Shown: positions 1-8,189 of the stretch, one piece after another
How positions within the stretch are numbered: the first letter of the stretch is position 1
Layout: each line of letters opens with the position of its first letter
Source: Ancylomarina sp. DW003
GTDB taxonomy: Bacteria > Bacteroidota > Bacteroidia > Bacteroidales > Marinifilaceae
Length of the DNA: 64,000 nucleotides
Reading direction: 5' to 3'
Assembly (NCBI RefSeq): GCF_029029505.1
Contig: NZ_JAKJSD010000002.1
Span: forward strand, 62,001-126,000
Translations under genes and position numbers: made by a program
The notes under the pieces: model-generated
What the model was told of the DNA's origin: nothing
Seen by the model: the letters and a program-made list of their open reading frames with translations, nothing else
Databases searched by the model: none

Positions 1-46
1 CAAATATAAATTTCAATCGTAAATTGAAAATCACATCCTAAATAAG

Positions 47-973
47 ATGGAAAAACAAGAAATAATCAAGCAAATAGAAGACTTGAAAGCGAAGAAGAAT
101 GCTGTTATTCTTGCACATTATTATACCGATACAGAAATTCAGGATTTAGCTGATTACGTGGGTGATTCATTAGGTTTAGCAAGACAAGCTGCTGAAACAA
201 CAGCCGATATCATTGTATTCTGTGGCGTTCATTTTATGGCTGAAACTGCTGCTATCACTTCTCCGGAGAAGAAAGTTTTAATTCCGGCTCAACGTTGTGG
301 TTGTTCATTGGCCGAAAGTATAACAGGGGCTGATATAAGAAAATGGAAAGATGCTAATCCGGGAGGTCTGGTTGTTTCATACGTCAACACTACAGCCGAA
401 GTTAAGGCTGAAACTGACTATTGCTGTACCTCATCTAATGCCATTCAAGTTGTAGAGCACTTAGGCAAAGAACAGAAGATCTTTTTCACTCCGGATAAAA
501 ACCTTGGGGCTTTTTTGAATAAAAAGACCGGTTACAATATGGAATTATGGGATGGCGACTGCTGTGTTCACGAATTTATTTCTTCGAAAATGATTTTAGA
601 TATGCATCAGCAATATCCTGAAGCCGATATCTTAATTCATCCTGAAAGCAGCTGTTCCGGTGATGACGAGATTTTAGCTCATCCTAAAACATTTTTCTAT
701 TCAACAGCTGGTATTATTAAACATGCAAAACAATCGTATAAAAAACAGTTTATTATTGCTACTGAAAAAGGAACTTTGCATCAACTAAAAAAGGAGAATC
801 CTGATAAAGAATTTATTCTGGTTCACCCTAAGGTTATCTGTGGTTCGATGAAAAAAGTGACTTTAAAGCGTCTATACGAAGCTTTACTTCACGAACAATA
901 TAGAGTTGAAATTGATCCTGAGATTACGAAAAAAGCTCAACTCTCTATTAATCGAATGTTAGAGATTGGATAA
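47..973 (+). CDS. nadA: Quinolinate synthase NadA
   Basis: Quinolinate synthase condenses iminoaspartate with dihydroxyacetone phosphate to make quinolinate, the precursor of NAD, in the cytoplasm. The 308-residue protein has the usual family length. Three Cys lie in the contexts expected for the [4Fe-4S] ligands: C86 in GCSLAES, C172 in WDGDC-x2-H and C265 in CGSMKKVTL. The N-terminal AHYYTDTEIQDLAD stretch and ESSCSGDDE near residue 200 are also typical. The gene is followed directly by a strong terminator, so it ends its transcript. No nadB or nadC is visible here; its operon partners may lie upstream of the window. Identification is firm. Confidence 0.97.
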   Translation: MEKQEIIKQIEDLKAKKNAVILAHYYTDTEIQDLADYVGDSLGLARQAAETTADIIVFCGVHFMAETAAITSPEKKVLIPAQRCGCSLAESITGADIRKWKDANPGGLVVSYVNTTAEVKAETDYCCTSSNAIQVVEHLGKEQKIFFTPDKNLGAFLNKKTGYNMELWDGDCCVHEFISSKMILDMHQQYPEADILIHPESSCSGDDEILAHPKTFFYSTAGIIKHAKQSYKKQFIIATEKGTLHQLKKENPDKEFILVHPKVICGSMKKVTLKRLYEALLHEQYRVEIDPEITKKAQLSINRMLEIG

Positions 974-980
974 ATATTAA

Positions 981-1014
981 AAGCCTTGTCAAAATATGAC
1001 AAGGCTTCTTTTTT
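981..1014 (+). terminator. Rho-independent terminator after nadA
   Basis: A perfect 11-bp stem (AAGCCTTGTCA at 981-991, TGACAAGGCTT at 997-1007) with a 5-nt loop is followed by C and six T. It lies 8 bp after the nadA stop codon. Confidence 0.93.
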
Positions 1015-1233
1015 GACATAAAGAATCCGGTTCCAATTAAGCCAACTCTATATCATCATCATACCAAACACATCAAGGCTTTTAAAAACACATTATTTAG
1101 AACTAATCTTATCAATTTGAATTATCATTTCAGGCAGAAAATCATATCTTTATTCGACATTAAACAGTAGATACATTTACTCTTGTTAATGCGATCTGTA
1201 TAAGAATCTAAATTATACTTCCAAGCCTGATAT

Positions 1234-3360
1234 ATGCCCAAACCTTTATCCTCTATATTCCTTCTTTTATTGCTCTGCTATTCGAATTTTAGCTTCTCAA
1301 CAGACGATGAAGCAAAGGATACTCTGTCTTATCATCTGCAAAAACAGTTTAATACATACGAGAGCACGAATATCGATTCATGCTCATATTATGCACACCA
1401 GCTTATCAAGCATTTTGGCTCTATTGGTAATGATAGTTTATTAATCAGATCGCATCAAGATTTTGGAAGAGTTTTTGAGGCAAACAAACAGCTGGATTCT
1501 TCCTTATATCATTATAATACTGCACTTAAAATTGCAAAAACACAAAACATTCCTTTTTTAATTGTTAGATCTAAGATATTAATCGGAATTCATTACGATA
1601 AAGCATTTAAGCTTGAAAAAGCTATCAAGCATTATAATGATGCAATAGTTTTATCTCACCAGCACGAGTTTTCGAATTACGAAGCAATCACTTATAACCA
1701 ACTAGGGAATATATATTGGGAACAAGGGAATATTCATAAAGCACTTCAAGCATTTATAAATGCGAATACAATTATTGAAAAACACAATCTCTCCAGCCTT
1801 AAAATAAGCACATTGGCAAATATAGCCAATGTTTACTTGGCTGATAAGCAATGGTCAATCTCCCTCATTAAACTAAACGAAATTCTGAAATTGGCTAAAG
1901 AGACAAATAACATTTACTATCAGGCATGGGCTAATAACAATATCGGAACAGTCTATGAAACTCTTGATAACTACAATAAAGCATTGGTCCACTACCAAAG
2001 ATCGTTGGAAATTCGTAAATCTGGTAATATAACAAACGGTTTGTCATCGAACTACCATAACCTGGGATCGATCCACTATCGGCTAGGTGATTACAAACAG
2101 GCAATTTATTTCCTAAACACCTCATTAACAATTGCGAAAGAAAACAACTCGAAAGTTAATTTCATTTATGATTATGAATTTTTATCGAGAGTATATATAA
2201 AAACAAAAAAGTATACCAAGGCTGCCAGTTTTCTTTCAAAAGCCATCGCTATGGCCAACGAGCTCAACTTAATCAAAAAGAAAGTTGATTTATCTAAACT
2301 TCAGACCGAATACTACTTTGAAACAGGTGATTTGGATCTGGCACAAAAAGCCTTTACAGAATATGACTCCTTGCGAAACCATGTTAATGAAACTGAAAAA
2401 TCTGAGAAGATTATTCAAATGCAGACGCTGTATGAAACAGAAAAAAAAGAAAAAGAGAACGAACTTCTAAAAGCTCAAAACGAATTATCCAGTTTAAACC
2501 TCAAAAAAGAGATTGATCAAAAAGATCAGATTATTATTGGACTTGGTGTCAGTTTAGCTCTACTTATTCTTATCGTTATACTCCTGCGCAATATGATGAT
2601 TGCCAACAAGGCAAATAAGGATACAAATATCAAACTTGAGGAATCTAATAAGCAACTGAAATTAATAAACAGCACAAAGGATAAATTCTTTTCTATTATT
2701 GCTCACGATTTAAGATCACCATTGGGAGCTATTCTTAGTTTCTCAAATTTAATCGATAATGAATGTCAGTCATCAAAAGAAGTCAAAACTGTTTCTGAAT
2801 ACAACAGTTACTTAAATCAAGCTGCCCGCAACCTCAATTCTCTCTTAGAAAACTTATTACAATGGGCTAAATCTCAATTAGGAAACATAAAATTTCAGCC
2901 TATTCCTCTTAATATAGCTAACTTGATTCAGAACAATATTGAGATCCAAAAATTTAAAGCTAAAGAAAAATCTATTACTATTATTTCGCACGTAGATGAC
3001 ACAACATCGGCTTACGCGGATATCAACATGATTAACACCGTGGTTCGCAACCTACTGAGTAATGCCATCAAATTTTCTTATCCAAAATCTGATATTAACC
3101 TGAGAGCCAATATTAATGGTAAAATGCTTCAATTATCCGTTCAAGATAAGGGTATAGGTATCAGTGAATCCAAACAAAAGAAATTGTTTAATATTGATAG
3201 CAACCAATCTACTTTAGGTACTAATAATGAAACCGGCACTGGCTTGGGTTTAATTCTTTGTAAAGAATTTGTAGAAACCAATGGCGGTACTATATGGATT
3301 ACCAGCGAAGAAGGAGAAGGTGCTACTTTTACATTTACAATACCCTTAAAAAAATCTTAG
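1234..3360 (+). CDS. TPR-containing membrane sensor histidine kinase
   Basis: 708 residues. A signal peptide (about 1-22) precedes TPR-type repeats over roughly residues 50-400 (for example AITYNQLGNIYWEQGNIHKA and SSNYHNLGSIHYRLGDYKQA). Then come a charged coiled coil, one membrane helix (IIIGLGVSLALLILIVILL), and a cytoplasmic kinase core. The H-box is FSIIAHDLRSPLGA with His491 as phosphoacceptor. The N-box is NLLSNAIKFSYP, the G1 box is DKGIGIS and the G2 box is GTGLGL. There is no receiver domain, and no response regulator gene is adjacent, so the partner is unknown. The predicted topology puts the TPRs in the periplasm as the sensor. The gene stands alone between nadA and a convergent gene. 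Sensor kinases of this build are common in Bacteroidetes; the signal cannot be deduced. Confidence 0.9.
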   Translation: MPKPLSSIFLLLLLCYSNFSFSTDDEAKDTLSYHLQKQFNTYESTNIDSCSYYAHQLIKHFGSIGNDSLLIRSHQDFGRVFEANKQLDSSLYHYNTALKIAKTQNIPFLIVRSKILIGIHYDKAFKLEKAIKHYNDAIVLSHQHEFSNYEAITYNQLGNIYWEQGNIHKALQAFINANTIIEKHNLSSLKISTLANIANVYLADKQWSISLIKLNEILKLAKETNNIYYQAWANNNIGTVYETLDNYNKALVHYQRSLEIRKSGNITNGLSSNYHNLGSIHYRLGDYKQAIYFLNTSLTIAKENNSKVNFIYDYEFLSRVYIKTKKYTKAASFLSKAIAMANELNLIKKKVDLSKLQTEYYFETGDLDLAQKAFTEYDSLRNHVNETEKSEKIIQMQTLYETEKKEKENELLKAQNELSSLNLKKEIDQKDQIIIGLGVSLALLILIVILLRNMMIANKANKDTNIKLEESNKQLKLINSTKDKFFSIIAHDLRSPLGAILSFSNLIDNECQSSKEVKTVSEYNSYLNQAARNLNSLLENLLQWAKSQLGNIKFQPIPLNIANLIQNNIEIQKFKAKEKSITIISHVDDTTSAYADINMINTVVRNLLSNAIKFSYPKSDINLRANINGKMLQLSVQDKGIGISESKQKKLFNIDSNQSTLGTNNETGTGLGLILCKEFVETNGGTIWITSEEGEGATFTFTIPLKKS

Positions 3361-3371
3361 TCGAGAATAAG

Positions 3372-3890
3372 CTATTCGCCTATTTTAGTAATTAATAAAC
3401 TTAAATCTTTTATACCCTGAGTGATTGATGGTGCAGAAAGTGTTGCTCCAGAAATCCCATCAATATCTTTATCCATAGCCATTTCCCGACCGTTTGTTTT
3501 ACCTATAAATTGTTTTAACCAGGAACGAGACATAATCTCTCCCCCATAAGTTGATCTATAAATCAAAACCTTAACTTGTTTTATGACCAAATCTTTATCA
3601 AATATGACCATATAGTCAAAATAATCATTTTTACCTCTGGAAGAGGCAAAACATGCATAACCCAATTCCAAATCGACTGATCTCAAACGAGAAATTTTCA
3701 CATTTTTGACTGATGGGTAAGTCGATGCAAATTCAGCAGGCAAGTCTATTTCATTCAATTCGATTACCTTCTTAGGGAAAAGTTTCATCAGTGTTTTATC
3801 AATTCTTTTTTGAACTGATTTTGGGTAATCTCCTGCATGAAGCAAAAAGCCAGAAATCAATAAACAGATTATAAGAACAACTTTTTTCAT
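3372..3890 (-). CDS. Exported FMN-binding domain protein (covalent flavin)
   Basis: 172 residues with an N-terminal signal peptide (about 1-19) and a C-terminal FMN_bind domain like that of RnfG/NqrC. The motif DGISGATLS at 144-152 matches the ApbE flavinylation site, with Thr150 as the expected phosphoester-linked residue. Such proteins carry one-electron flavin in the periplasm. It lies 88 bp downstream of a porin gene on the same strand, with a hairpin between them, so it is probably the second gene of a two-gene unit whose output is reduced by the hairpin. Its electron donor and acceptor are not visible here, and no apbE is in the window. Fold and flavin attachment are well supported; the role is inferred. 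Confidence 0.85.
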   Translation of the reverse strand: MKKVVLIICLLISGFLLHAGDYPKSVQKRIDKTLMKLFPKKVIELNEIDLPAEFASTYPSVKNVKISRLRSVDLELGYACFASSRGKNDYFDYMVIFDKDLVIKQVKVLIYRSTYGGEIMSRSWLKQFIGKTNGREMAMDKDIDGISGATLSAPSITQGIKDLSLLITKIGE

Positions 3891-3909
3891 AAATAAAGTT
3901 TAAAACAGA

Positions 3910-3948
3910 AATTGCGAAGCGTATAGAAAAACCATACACTTCGCAATT
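3910..3948 (-). terminator. Hairpin between porin and FMN-binding gene
   Basis: Arms at 3910-3924 (AATTGCGAAGCGTAT) and 3934-3948 pair over 15 bp with one mismatch. On the minus strand the stem is followed only by a mixed T-rich stretch, so it may be a leaky terminator or an RNA-stabilising element within a transcription unit. Confidence 0.6.
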
Positions 3949-3978
3949 AATAATTATAATATCTTATTCAACATCTTC

Positions 3979-5157
3979 TTAGAACCAGACACCTACGCCA
4001 AAGTTTAAGAAGTGAGTTTTCACATCATCACCATCCTTAGAATTCTGGTAATCAAATTTAACAACAGCACCTTTTGCTAAGTGGTAGCTTAAACCTACAA
4101 ATAAATCCTGACGGTCGTAAGCTTTGTTTGCTGTATATCCGGAAGCCATTTTATGCTGTGTGTTATAGTTTTCGTAGCGAACGAATGGAATTAAGGCCTG
4201 CTCTTTACCGTGTAGTAAATCATATCCGGCTTCAATATAGTAACCCATCATTTGCTCACCCAAATCGGCACCATCAGCTACATTATTATACTCATCGGTA
4301 TTAGACAAGAAAGAGTGAATATACTGGCCTTTCAAACGTAAAGCATCAAATTTATAACGTAAATCAAGACCAATCATGCTTACACCAATACGAGTTGAAT
4401 CTGCATAATTTTCTGCAAGATCATCATCCTTATCCAATCCGTTGAAAGCTGAAGATTGTGTTTTACCAAAGTATCCTGAAAGACCAATATTTAAACCTTT
4501 GATACCATAGTAATCTACTTTTGCCGACAGTGAAGGAGAAGTGAAAGTAGACTCAGCACCTTTTTGACGACCTTTACGTAAACCATCTTTTCCTCTTAAT
4601 TTAGTTGATCCGTCGAAACCGTTAAAACCATTCATGATATACATTTGGTACTTTAATGGCGCATTAGCTAAACGACCATTAATACCAAAACCAATCTCTC
4701 TCCATGTGGTTGGTACAATATACTTATCAAGACTTGGACGCTCAACTCCATTATAAGTTGTTGGTTCGTGATATTCGTTAACAATACCCATTGGAATCAA
4801 CATTAATCCGGCGCGTAAAGCTGTGTTTGGTCTCACATTGTAGTTCAGGAAAGCCTGCTCCACGTATACCTCTTTAACGTGCTCAAATTCAAGTTCGGTA
4901 ACAAAAGACGTTTTGTCGTTAAATTGGTATCCAAAAAACATGACCATACGATGCACATCCATTTTTCCATTATAGCGAGTCTGTCCGCTCACTTGCTGAT
5001 TGTAGTGAATCTCACCATAACCTCCAATACTTAATTTCTCATCCTTTACTCTCTCCAAAATTGTAGAGCCGATACTCTTGTACTCATCATTCACTTCTTG
5101 TGCTTTTAGTCCGAAAACAAAAGCAACAGCCACCAATAACAATAATCCTTTTTTCAT
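3979..5157 (-). CDS. Outer membrane porin, phosphate-selective porin-like
   Basis: 392 residues with a signal peptide ending near KAQ (20). The rest is alternating amphipathic beta strands typical of a 16- or 18-strand porin of the OprO/OprP-like type, including SIGGYGEIHYN near residue 43 and ALRAGLMLIPMGIVNEYHEP in the middle. The protein ends in an aromatic residue (GVGVWF), the usual barrel insertion signal. The paired downstream flavoprotein suggests use in an electron- or anion-related process, but nothing in the sequence fixes the substrate. The gene is divergent from a metal permease, with a 24-bp palindrome between them that could control one or both. Confidence 0.82.
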   Translation of the reverse strand: MKKGLLLLVAVAFVFGLKAQEVNDEYKSIGSTILERVKDEKLSIGGYGEIHYNQQVSGQTRYNGKMDVHRMVMFFGYQFNDKTSFVTELEFEHVKEVYVEQAFLNYNVRPNTALRAGLMLIPMGIVNEYHEPTTYNGVERPSLDKYIVPTTWREIGFGINGRLANAPLKYQMYIMNGFNGFDGSTKLRGKDGLRKGRQKGAESTFTSPSLSAKVDYYGIKGLNIGLSGYFGKTQSSAFNGLDKDDDLAENYADSTRIGVSMIGLDLRYKFDALRLKGQYIHSFLSNTDEYNNVADGADLGEQMMGYYIEAGYDLLHGKEQALIPFVRYENYNTQHKMASGYTANKAYDRQDLFVGLSYHLAKGAVVKFDYQNSKDGDDVKTHFLNFGVGVWF

Positions 5158-5242
5158 TTTTTATATAGTTTAGATGTAATCGTTTTAAACAAAAATTAAC
5201 ATTTGTTTGACGCTGCTAAACTAGATCTATTCTCAGTAAGAG

Positions 5243-5266
5243 AAAATACCTACATGTAGGTATTTT
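5243..5266. promoter_or_regulatory. Perfect 24-bp palindrome in divergent promoter region
   Basis: The half-site AAAATACCTACA is followed without spacer by its exact reverse complement. It lies 85 bp upstream of the porin start and 94 bp upstream of the metal permease start. It is a candidate operator for a dimeric repressor, plausibly metal-responsive given the permease. A cruciform or terminator role is possible but there is no T-run of useful length. Confidence 0.6.
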
Positions 5267-5360
5267 CCAACACACATATTGAAATCACATATCATACATA
5301 TAGAATAATCCAGATATTTTTATACTTTCGTCTATATAATAACAATACATTAATAAAATC

Positions 5361-6683
5361 ATGGATATAAGTCTATATATAAAACAATTTTTTATCGATT
5401 TCATTCAAATCCTAAATGAAATGTCCCCCTATTTACTCTTAGGATTCTTCTTTGCAGGTCTTTTAAAAGTTGCCATACCACAAAAATTCATCGATAAATA
5501 TATGGGCAAAAAAGATGGACGCTCTGTCTTAAACGCATCATTATTGGGAATTCCAATGCCCTTATGCTCTTGTGGTGTGATTCCCACCGGTATTTCATTC
5601 TATAAAAGCGGCGCAAGTAAAGGCTCGTCAGTTTCATTTTTAATTTCTACTCCACAAACCGGTGTCGATTCAATTCTGGTTACCTATTCATTACTGGGGC
5701 TACCATTTGCAATTATACGACCAGTTATTGCTTTAATTACAGGTTATGTTGGTGGTATGCTAGCAAACAGATATGACAAAAAAGAAAATGGTATTGAAAC
5801 TTTGAACGAGGCAGAAATAGAATCTTGCAAATCTGAGTGTGGAGATAATTGTGACGTAAAATCAGAAAAGCAACACTCCAAACTTTACACCATGTTCAAA
5901 TATGCCTTTGTCGATTTTCTACAGGATATTTCGAAATGGTTAGTTATAGGTTTACTTCTTGCAGCTCTTATTTCGGTAGCACTTCCCGATGATTTCTTTG
6001 CAAGCTATATAGGTAATGATTTGATTGGCATGCTGGTAATTTTAGTTGCATCAGTTCCTCTTTACATATGTGCAACTTCATCGGTACCTGTTGCAGCTGT
6101 ACTTTTAATGAAAGGTGTTTCGCCAGGTGCAGCTTTAGTTTTCCTAATGGCCGGACCTGCAACTAATGCAGCAACCATAACTGTTTTAAACAAAGTACTG
6201 GGAAAGAAAACAACTTTCGCCTACTTGATTTCAATTATTCTTGGAGCTCTTGTTTTCGGCTTGCTTATTGATTATAGCTTGCCTCGGGAATGGTTTACCT
6301 TAAAAGGACTTCATGCTCACATGGGATCTCATGACGGTCATTTCTCATTACCTCTTTGGTTACAATGGGGAAGTAGCATTTCATTGACCTTACTGATTAT
6401 CAACGGCTATATCCAAAAAGAAATTCAAAAACGTAAAAATCAAAATTCTGCTCCGGTAAAAACAGAACATGAGGCATACCTAATAAGTGTTTTGGGAATG
6501 AGTTGTAATCATTGTAAAAATTCAGTTGAGAAACATATAGGTGCTTTATCAAACATCAACAATGCAGAAGTTAACCTGGAACAAAAACGCTTAAAACTAT
6601 CCGGTAAAAACATTAAGCTCAAACTGATACAAAAAGAATTGGAAAGCTTGGGTTTTGAATATGGTGGTGAAATTAACCAATAA
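5361..6683 (+). CDS. SO_0444/YraQ-type permease with C-terminal HMA domain
   Basis: 440 residues. Two four-helix permease halves (DUF318/ArsP_2 type) are joined by a Cys/Glu-rich cytosolic linker (about 152-172, containing CKSECGDNC). The first half has the family's conserved C69-S-C71-G motif after GIPMPL, and the second has the matching CATSSVPVAA and AGPATNAATI segments. After the last helix there is a heavy-metal-associated domain with GMSCNHC (C382, C385). The fusion matches the family named for SO_0444, described as Cu/Zn efflux transporters; metal identity here is inferred. A histidine-rich loop (HAHMGSHDGHF) near residue 320 adds further potential metal ligands. It is monocistronic, ended by a strong bidirectional terminator. 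Confidence 0.87.
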   Translation: MDISLYIKQFFIDFIQILNEMSPYLLLGFFFAGLLKVAIPQKFIDKYMGKKDGRSVLNASLLGIPMPLCSCGVIPTGISFYKSGASKGSSVSFLISTPQTGVDSILVTYSLLGLPFAIIRPVIALITGYVGGMLANRYDKKENGIETLNEAEIESCKSECGDNCDVKSEKQHSKLYTMFKYAFVDFLQDISKWLVIGLLLAALISVALPDDFFASYIGNDLIGMLVILVASVPLYICATSSVPVAAVLLMKGVSPGAALVFLMAGPATNAATITVLNKVLGKKTTFAYLISIILGALVFGLLIDYSLPREWFTLKGLHAHMGSHDGHFSLPLWLQWGSSISLTLLIINGYIQKEIQKRKNQNSAPVKTEHEAYLISVLGMSCNHCKNSVEKHIGALSNINNAEVNLEQKRLKLSGKNIKLKLIQKELESLGFEYGGEINQ

Positions 6684-6706
6684 TACAAACTCAATTGTAA
6701 ATATTA

Positions 6707-6734
6707 GAAAAGACAGCTAAACAGCTGTCTTTTC
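6707..6734. terminator. Bidirectional terminator
   Basis: A perfect 12-bp stem (GAAAAGACAGCT at 6707-6718, AGCTGTCTTTTC at 6723-6734) with a 4-nt loop sits between two convergent genes, with A-rich and T-rich flanks serving both strands. Confidence 0.88.
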
Positions 6735-6761
6735 ATTTCTAACCTAAATATGAAGAAGTTA

Positions 6762-8180
6762 TTACTTCTTCCATCCCCCACCTAGTGCTTTATAAAGTTC
6801 AACAACTGAATTGAGTTGTTTGAATTTTGAATCAATCATATTAATCTCAGAAGAAAGAGCATTGCCTCTGGCTGTCAACACTTCCAAATAGGTTGTATTA
6901 GCATAGCCATTGTTCAGTAATTCTTCTGAATAACTTACAGCATCGCTTAATGCCTGCAGTTCCAACTTTCTTATTTCGTAACGCTCCTCTTCGGCCTTAT
7001 AACTGTATAATGCATCCGAAACTTCTTTGCCAGCCATCAATAAGCTTTTCTTGAAGTTTTGCTTTGCTTCAGCCTGCTTGGCCTTAGCCACTTCATATTG
7101 AGTTCGAATACTTCTCTTATTGAATAAAGGTTGCGTTAAGTTCCCAATCACATTACTGAAAATAGAACTTGTACTAAACCAATCTTCGAACTTAATACTT
7201 TCTAAACCCACCGTAGCATTAACACTAATACTTGGATAAAAATTACTTTTCGCAACATTGGTTAATTCAAAAGCATTTCTTAGGCCTAACTCAGCCGCCA
7301 TAACATCTGGTCGGTTACTAAAGAGCTGAACAGGAAAGCCCATTTCCAGTTTCAAATTAATTTTCTGTTCACCTAATTTACCTCTGTCAACCTCACCTAC
7401 AGGGCGTCCTAATAAAAGTGAAATTGTATTTTCAAGCAAAGAAACATTCTGCTCTAAATCTAACAGCAAAATTTGTGTACTATAAAGTTGTGCTTCTGTT
7501 TGCTTAACAGCTGCTTCAGTTACCTGACCTGCCTCTTTCAGACTTTTCATTGTCTCAAGACTTTCCTTACGATTGGTTACCGTTCTTTGAGCGACTTCAA
7601 CCTGAGCATCCAGTGCTAATAATTGATAATAAGCCGAAGCCATATTGGCTACCAAAGTACTTTCAACTGCTCTTCTGGAAGCTTCAGATTGTAAGTAAGC
7701 AGCTTGTGCAGCTCTTCTACTACTTCTTATTTTACCCCAAATATCAGCCTCCCACGAAATATTACCATTCAATTGGAAGTTCTCGAAACTTGAACCTTTT
7801 CCTCCTGCAGCTATCGCGGCAGAGCTATTATCTGATGTTTCATAAGTTCCTCCGTTGGCACTTAGATTTAAACTTGGCAACTGTCCCATCTTTCCTTGCT
7901 TAAAGTAGGCCTCAGCTGCATTTACACGCTCAACGGCCATTAATAAATCAAGGTTAGAATCCAGGGCTTCAAGCACCAGCCTCTTTAGTTGGTTGTCTGT
8001 AAACAAATTTTCCCATGGCATACTCGCCAAAGTTGCAGAATCAGATGTTACTACATTTCTGTACTGATCCTGAATTTCGATTTCAGGTTGTTGATATTTT
8101 CTGGCAACAAAACACGATTGCAAACCAATTGAAGCAACGGCCAGAACAAGCATTCCATATGTTAATTTTCTTTTTCTCAT
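6762..8180 (-). CDS. RND efflux outer membrane lipoprotein, TolC/OprM family
   Basis: 472 residues. A lipoprotein signal ends at LQSC with Cys23 as the lipidated residue. Two repeated outer-membrane-efflux (OEP) halves of long alpha-helical hairpins follow, with motifs such as RPDVMAAE near residue 290. It is the channel that carries substrates across the outer membrane for the adjacent RND pump. It is the last gene of the operon, beginning 9 bp after the pump gene. The SC lipobox and two-repeat build fit the NodT/OprM subgroup rather than classical TolC. Substrate is unknown. Confidence 0.94.
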   Translation of the reverse strand: MRKRKLTYGMLVLAVASIGLQSCFVARKYQQPEIEIQDQYRNVVTSDSATLASMPWENLFTDNQLKRLVLEALDSNLDLLMAVERVNAAEAYFKQGKMGQLPSLNLSANGGTYETSDNSSAAIAAGGKGSSFENFQLNGNISWEADIWGKIRSSRRAAQAAYLQSEASRRAVESTLVANMASAYYQLLALDAQVEVAQRTVTNRKESLETMKSLKEAGQVTEAAVKQTEAQLYSTQILLLDLEQNVSLLENTISLLLGRPVGEVDRGKLGEQKINLKLEMGFPVQLFSNRPDVMAAELGLRNAFELTNVAKSNFYPSISVNATVGLESIKFEDWFSTSSIFSNVIGNLTQPLFNKRSIRTQYEVAKAKQAEAKQNFKKSLLMAGKEVSDALYSYKAEEERYEIRKLELQALSDAVSYSEELLNNGYANTTYLEVLTARGNALSSEINMIDSKFKQLNSVVELYKALGGGWKK

Positions 8181-8189
8181 TTTTCCAGA

